The notes below the pieces were generated by a model. That model did not search any database and was not told the DNA's origin. It saw only the letters and a program-made list of their open reading frames with translations. DNA of 8,247 nucleotides from an uncultured Eubacteriales bacterium. Its GTDB lineage: Bacteria; Bacillota; Clostridia; Christensenellales; Pumilibacteraceae. The position numbers and the translations under genes are program-made. The DNA is taken from contig UQSP01000058.1 in assembly GCA_900543755.1 (NCBI GenBank), positions 1-8,247 of the forward strand, in the 5' to 3' direction. This document shows positions 5,745 to 8,247 of the stretch, one piece after another; positions within the stretch are counted from its first letter, which is position 1, and every line of letters starts with the position of its first letter.

Positions 5745-6596
5745 TTATACCGTTATGCAGCCGTTTTTTACGGTTTTTATAATATTATACGGGTAACCCG
5801 CTTCTTTAAGCTTTTCCGCAGCCTTAAGTAAGTTCCCCTCTTTCCCCGCGCCGAACACGTAAGCGCCGCTGCCCGTCATGCAAGCGTCAAGCCCGCTTTC
5901 CCGCATTATTTCCTTAATTTTCCCTATGTGCGGGTTTAAGGTTTCGGCAGCTGCGGAAAGCGCGTTTAAAAAATATTTCCCGCAGTCGTTGAAGGAGCCG
6001 CGTTTAAGTTCACGCAAAAATGCGTCGTTATCGCTTAAGAAGCCCTGCTTATTCTGAAGGTCGAAACGCTTAAAACATTCCGCAGTATTCACGCTGCCCA
6101 TGCCGGAAACAAGCACTTTTCCCTCGGGCCCTTCGAAACGGGTAAAAAATTCGCCCTTGCCCCTAAGCCTTGCGTAACCGCCGAACAGCATGTACGGGAC
6201 GTCGCTTCCTATTTTGATGCCGATGTCAATCATATCGCTTTCCTTAAGCGAAAGCCCGTATAAAACGTCCGTTGCGCGTATTACCGCGGCGGCGTCCGCG
6301 CTGGAGCCGCCCAATCCTCCGCCCGAAGGAATCCCCGACTGCACAAAAATATCCGCACCTTCCGTATTATACCTGTTTTGCAACAGCAAAGCGGCTTTCA
6401 TGGCATTGGAGGATGCAACTTTTTTTCCGTTGAAACTGACGTTAATGTTTTTATCCGTTCTTTTTACAACGGAAACGACGTCGTATAAATCTACCGACGT
6501 CATTACCGTATCGAGATCATGATACAATCCGTCTTTAAAGCCAACGTTAAGCGACAGATTGATTTTTGCGTAAACTTTAACCTTTACCGAATCCAT
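5745..6596 (-). CDS. ispE: 4-diphosphocytidyl-2-C-methyl-D-erythritol kinase
   Basis: A 283-residue cytoplasmic GHMP kinase of normal length. IspE uses ATP to phosphorylate the 2-hydroxyl of CDP-methylerythritol in the MEP pathway to isopentenyl diphosphate. Signatures: AKINLSLNV (10-18, with catalytic Lys11), the His26 segment YHDLDT, the ATP phosphate-binding loop PSGGGLGGSSAD (90-101), IGSDVPY (129-135, catalytic Asp132), and the GHMP C-terminal motif MTGSGAYVFG (240-249). The ATG is right for the family because AKINL starts at residue 10, yet no Shine-Dalgarno precedes it. Instead a consensus promoter ends six bases upstream, predicting a leaderless transcript. Separated from the SipL-like gene by 52 bases and from spoIIR by 59 bases holding a terminator. 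Confidence 0.95.
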   Translation of the reverse strand: MDSVKVKVYAKINLSLNVGFKDGLYHDLDTVMTSVDLYDVVSVVKRTDKNINVSFNGKKVASSNAMKAALLLQNRYNTEGADIFVQSGIPSGGGLGGSSADAAAVIRATDVLYGLSLKESDMIDIGIKIGSDVPYMLFGGYARLRGKGEFFTRFEGPEGKVLVSGMGSVNTAECFKRFDLQNKQGFLSDNDAFLRELKRGSFNDCGKYFLNALSAAAETLNPHIGKIKEIMRESGLDACMTGSGAYVFGAGKEGNLLKAAEKLKEAGYPYNIIKTVKNGCITV

Positions 6597-6599
6597 ACG

Positions 6600-6620
6600 C
6601 CGATTATAACATCTAATCGG
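6600..6620. repeat. Inverted repeat over the ispE -10 region
   Basis: CCGATT (6600-6605) and AATCGG (6615-6620) are exact inverse complements nine bases apart. The proximal arm overlaps three bases of the -10 box, and the distal arm lies in the promoter spacer. It could be an operator for a repressor of ispE, or, in read-through RNA, a small hairpin just before the ATG. Confidence 0.45.
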
Positions 6621-6631
6621 TTATATGTCAA
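6603..6631 (-). promoter_or_regulatory. Perfect-consensus sigma-A promoter of ispE
   Basis: Minus strand: TTGACA (6626-6631), a 17-base spacer, TATAAT (6603-6608). All twelve hexamer bases match consensus. Counting seven bases from the end of the -10 puts +1 at 6596, exactly the A of the ispE ATG. Confidence 0.9.
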
Positions 6632-6648
6632 TCCGTGGGAAGAATACG

Positions 6649-8166
6649 CTATTTGGTGAGGTGTCTGTAAACTATTACGCGTTCCCCGCCGGACAGAGGC
6701 AAAGTAATGTCGGGATTCTGAAGCATTACAAGCTCCGGAGTGCTGCCCAAAGCCTTGGCCACGTCCCAAAGCGTTTCGCCCGATTTTGCGATATGTATGG
6801 ATATCGCGGAGGAAGGCAACTCGCGCATTTCGCCCTGAGTAAGCTCCGTGATAATACATTTGGTAACGGGAGAAGACGCCTGAATCTCCACGCAGATGTC
6901 CGCGCGTATATCGATTTCGTTGCCGCGGCGGATTTTAAGCGTAACGGCAGTCACCTCGCCGAATGCGATGATTTCGTCCCCCTCACTGATACCCGACACC
7001 GGGCTTTTAAGCGAGAAAGGAAGTTCCACCGCCACCGAGTTTTTGGAGTCCGCCTCCGCGCTGTAATATATTATGTTTCCGCTTACTATACCTTCGATAA
7101 GCGCTTCGCCGTCCAATGCAACTACGTTGGTGACGTTAAGTCTCAGTGCGGTTGCCGCAAGAATATTGTCCACAATGGGCATATTGACTTCCAGCGTTAC
7201 GTTGCCCTCCACCCTGTCGGTAACGGTTTCGTTAAGCGCGGGTTTGAGAATATTTACGCTTTCGGTGGTGGTAAGAAGCTCATGAGTGACGCTGAATGCG
7301 TCCGTTATTACCGAGAAAGATGCGTCGGTATAAACGCAGTAATCCACTTTAAGGGCATATTCGTTTAATACGGCATTAACCTCGCCGTCGGTTTCCGGCG
7401 TTGAAGTCCCGCTTACCGATGAATAAGCAAGCACTATATCCGAAGGCCTTGCGTCCGCCGCACCGAATTCCTCGGAAAAAGGCGTTTCCACGCGATAACT
7501 TGCAATAAGTCCGTCTGCAGTCTCTCCGCAAATATCGCTTATCACGACGCCCTCCACGCGCACGCTGTCCACTCCCGCCGAACGCGAATTGACGACAGCC
7601 TTATGCTCGGCAAGCAAAATGCTTACGATTTTGACGTCGGGTAACGTAGCGGAAAGAGTAACCGCGCCGCTGCCGCTTGCCACAAGACGGGAATATTCCA
7701 CGTTGTCGTCGTGAGTGTAAAGCCCTTCGCCGCCAGAAGAAAGATATTTGACTTCCTCCTCCATGACCGCGTCAAGCTTGATTTCCACTACCGAAGCAAG
7801 CTTAAGTTCGCCTGCCGATACGCTTAACACATCGGTGTCCAGTACGTCCGCGGTAATATAAGGCGTTATATGCGACGTAATGGCAGCGTCCTCCAGCTTA
7901 TCGGAGAAGTCGGCATTGTAATCCATGCTGTGATTATGCCCGTCCACATCCACGAACAGCACCTTAAAGTTAACCCGACCGTTATACCTTATCTCGCCCG
8001 TAAAGACCTCGGACGCGCCGATAACGCTGTCGGCGGTGATGGAAAGCACTCTGGCTATCACGGTATTGGGTGCCGGCAGCAATTTTGCTTCCACAACGGC
8101 CTGAGTTTTAGCCAATCTCCTCTTAGAGTTAATTTTTACTACTTCAAATACGGGTTCGAAAGCCAT
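6649..8166 (-). CDS. sipL: SipL-like spore morphogenetic protein (DUF3794/SPOCS repeats plus LysM)
   Basis: A 505-residue protein without a signal peptide, built of beta-rich repeats and a C-terminal LysM domain (about 455-500, with SGETLWDVAKALGS and NPDI). Three SPOCS/DUF3794-like repeats can be picked out, at about 35-135, 185-290 and 325-430, recognisable by alternating hydrophobic strands and the recurring pattern of V-x-V-x-G followed by a PF segment (PF at 229-230 and 383-384). This is the architecture and size of Clostridioides difficile SipL (about 520 residues), whose LysM domain binds SpoIVA during coat assembly around the forespore. Other DUF3794-LysM proteins exist, so the symbol is less certain than the family. 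ATG with an ideal AGGAGGT (8173-8179) six bases upstream. Only 34 genomic bases remain beyond the start, so its promoter, probably mother-cell specific, is not visible. No terminator separates it from ispE. Confidence 0.85.
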   Translation of the reverse strand: MAFEPVFEVVKINSKRRLAKTQAVVEAKLLPAPNTVIARVLSITADSVIGASEVFTGEIRYNGRVNFKVLFVDVDGHNHSMDYNADFSDKLEDAAITSHITPYITADVLDTDVLSVSAGELKLASVVEIKLDAVMEEEVKYLSSGGEGLYTHDDNVEYSRLVASGSGAVTLSATLPDVKIVSILLAEHKAVVNSRSAGVDSVRVEGVVISDICGETADGLIASYRVETPFSEEFGAADARPSDIVLAYSSVSGTSTPETDGEVNAVLNEYALKVDYCVYTDASFSVITDAFSVTHELLTTTESVNILKPALNETVTDRVEGNVTLEVNMPIVDNILAATALRLNVTNVVALDGEALIEGIVSGNIIYYSAEADSKNSVAVELPFSLKSPVSGISEGDEIIAFGEVTAVTLKIRRGNEIDIRADICVEIQASSPVTKCIITELTQGEMRELPSSAISIHIAKSGETLWDVAKALGSTPELVMLQNPDITLPLSGGERVIVYRHLTK

Positions 8167-8200
8167 CGGCTAACCTCCTAAAAAATAATTTGTCCAAAGT

Positions 8201-8247
8201 CTGTCTCTTATACACATCTCCGAGCCCACGAGACATGCGCAGATCTC
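8201..8247. other. Sequencing adapter (Nextera), not genomic
   Basis: The Tn5 mosaic end CTGTCTCTTATACACATCT (8201-8219) is followed by the Nextera read-through sequence CCGAGCCCACGAGAC (8220-8234), an eight-base i7 index ATGCGCAG (8235-8242), and ATCTC (8243-8247), the first bases of the P7 side. The order is exactly that of a library adapter, so this is untrimmed read-through at the contig end, not a transposon. Confidence 0.98.

Noticed and set aside
6625..7368. Plus-strand reading frame of 247 residues
   Set aside because: It lies antisense within the well-supported DUF3794-LysM gene and has no recognisable domain; its composition is that of a codon shadow. The other long plus-strand frames are rejected for the same reason.
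8167..8200. Sporulation promoter for the sipL-like gene
   Set aside because: Only 34 genomic bases remain and they hold the Shine-Dalgarno but no convincing -10 or -35.
8201..8219. Tn5 mosaic end suggesting a mobile element
   Set aside because: It is followed immediately by Nextera adapter and index sequence and no transposase is present; it is a library artefact.

Overview
The window reads as chromosomal DNA of an endospore-forming Clostridia-type Firmicute, probably an assembled metagenome or isolate contig. The evidence is a cluster of sporulation and germination genes (a SipL-like DUF3794/LysM protein, SpoIIR, SleB and YpeB), purine-rich Shine-Dalgarno sites (AGGAGGT, GGAGG) before most genes, near-consensus sigma-A promoters, U-tract hairpin terminators, and moderate GC with AT-rich gaps. 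All nine supported genes lie on the minus strand, so transcription runs from high to low coordinates. I cannot name the species. The last 47 bases (8201-8247) are not biological: they are an Illumina Nextera transposase adapter with its index, so the genomic sequence ends at about 8200.

Block 1 (8200 to about 5687): a 505-residue SipL-like spore coat morphogenetic protein, then ispE of the non-mevalonate isoprenoid pathway. ispE has a perfect-consensus sigma-A promoter whose predicted +1 is the A of its own ATG, and no Shine-Dalgarno, so it should be expressed as a leaderless mRNA. It ends in a strong terminator hairpin.

Block 2 (about 5685 to 3013): spoIIR, sleB and ypeB, tightly packed and followed by a terminator. 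This puts the forespore signal that activates sigma-E and the spore-cortex lytic pair in one apparent forespore transcription unit. The terminator of ispE is built over the ribosome binding site of spoIIR, so read-through from the housekeeping gene should give neither transcript nor translation of the sporulation gene.

Gap (2744-3083): about 340 bases without a gene. It holds the ypeB terminator, an AT-rich stretch with a perfect 10-bp-arm dyad, a possible distal promoter, and a strong promoter just before trxB.

Block 3 (2743 to 62): a thioredoxin-reductase-like flavoprotein with a degenerate NADPH site, a 64-residue cysteine-rich zinc-ribbon protein, a nitroreductase-family flavoprotein and an alpha/beta hydrolase, ending in a terminator. 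It looks like a small redox or detoxification operon. I found no mobile element, CRISPR array, tRNA or rRNA. The window is mostly recognisable biology; the interest is in its regulatory architecture and in the odd thioredoxin reductase.
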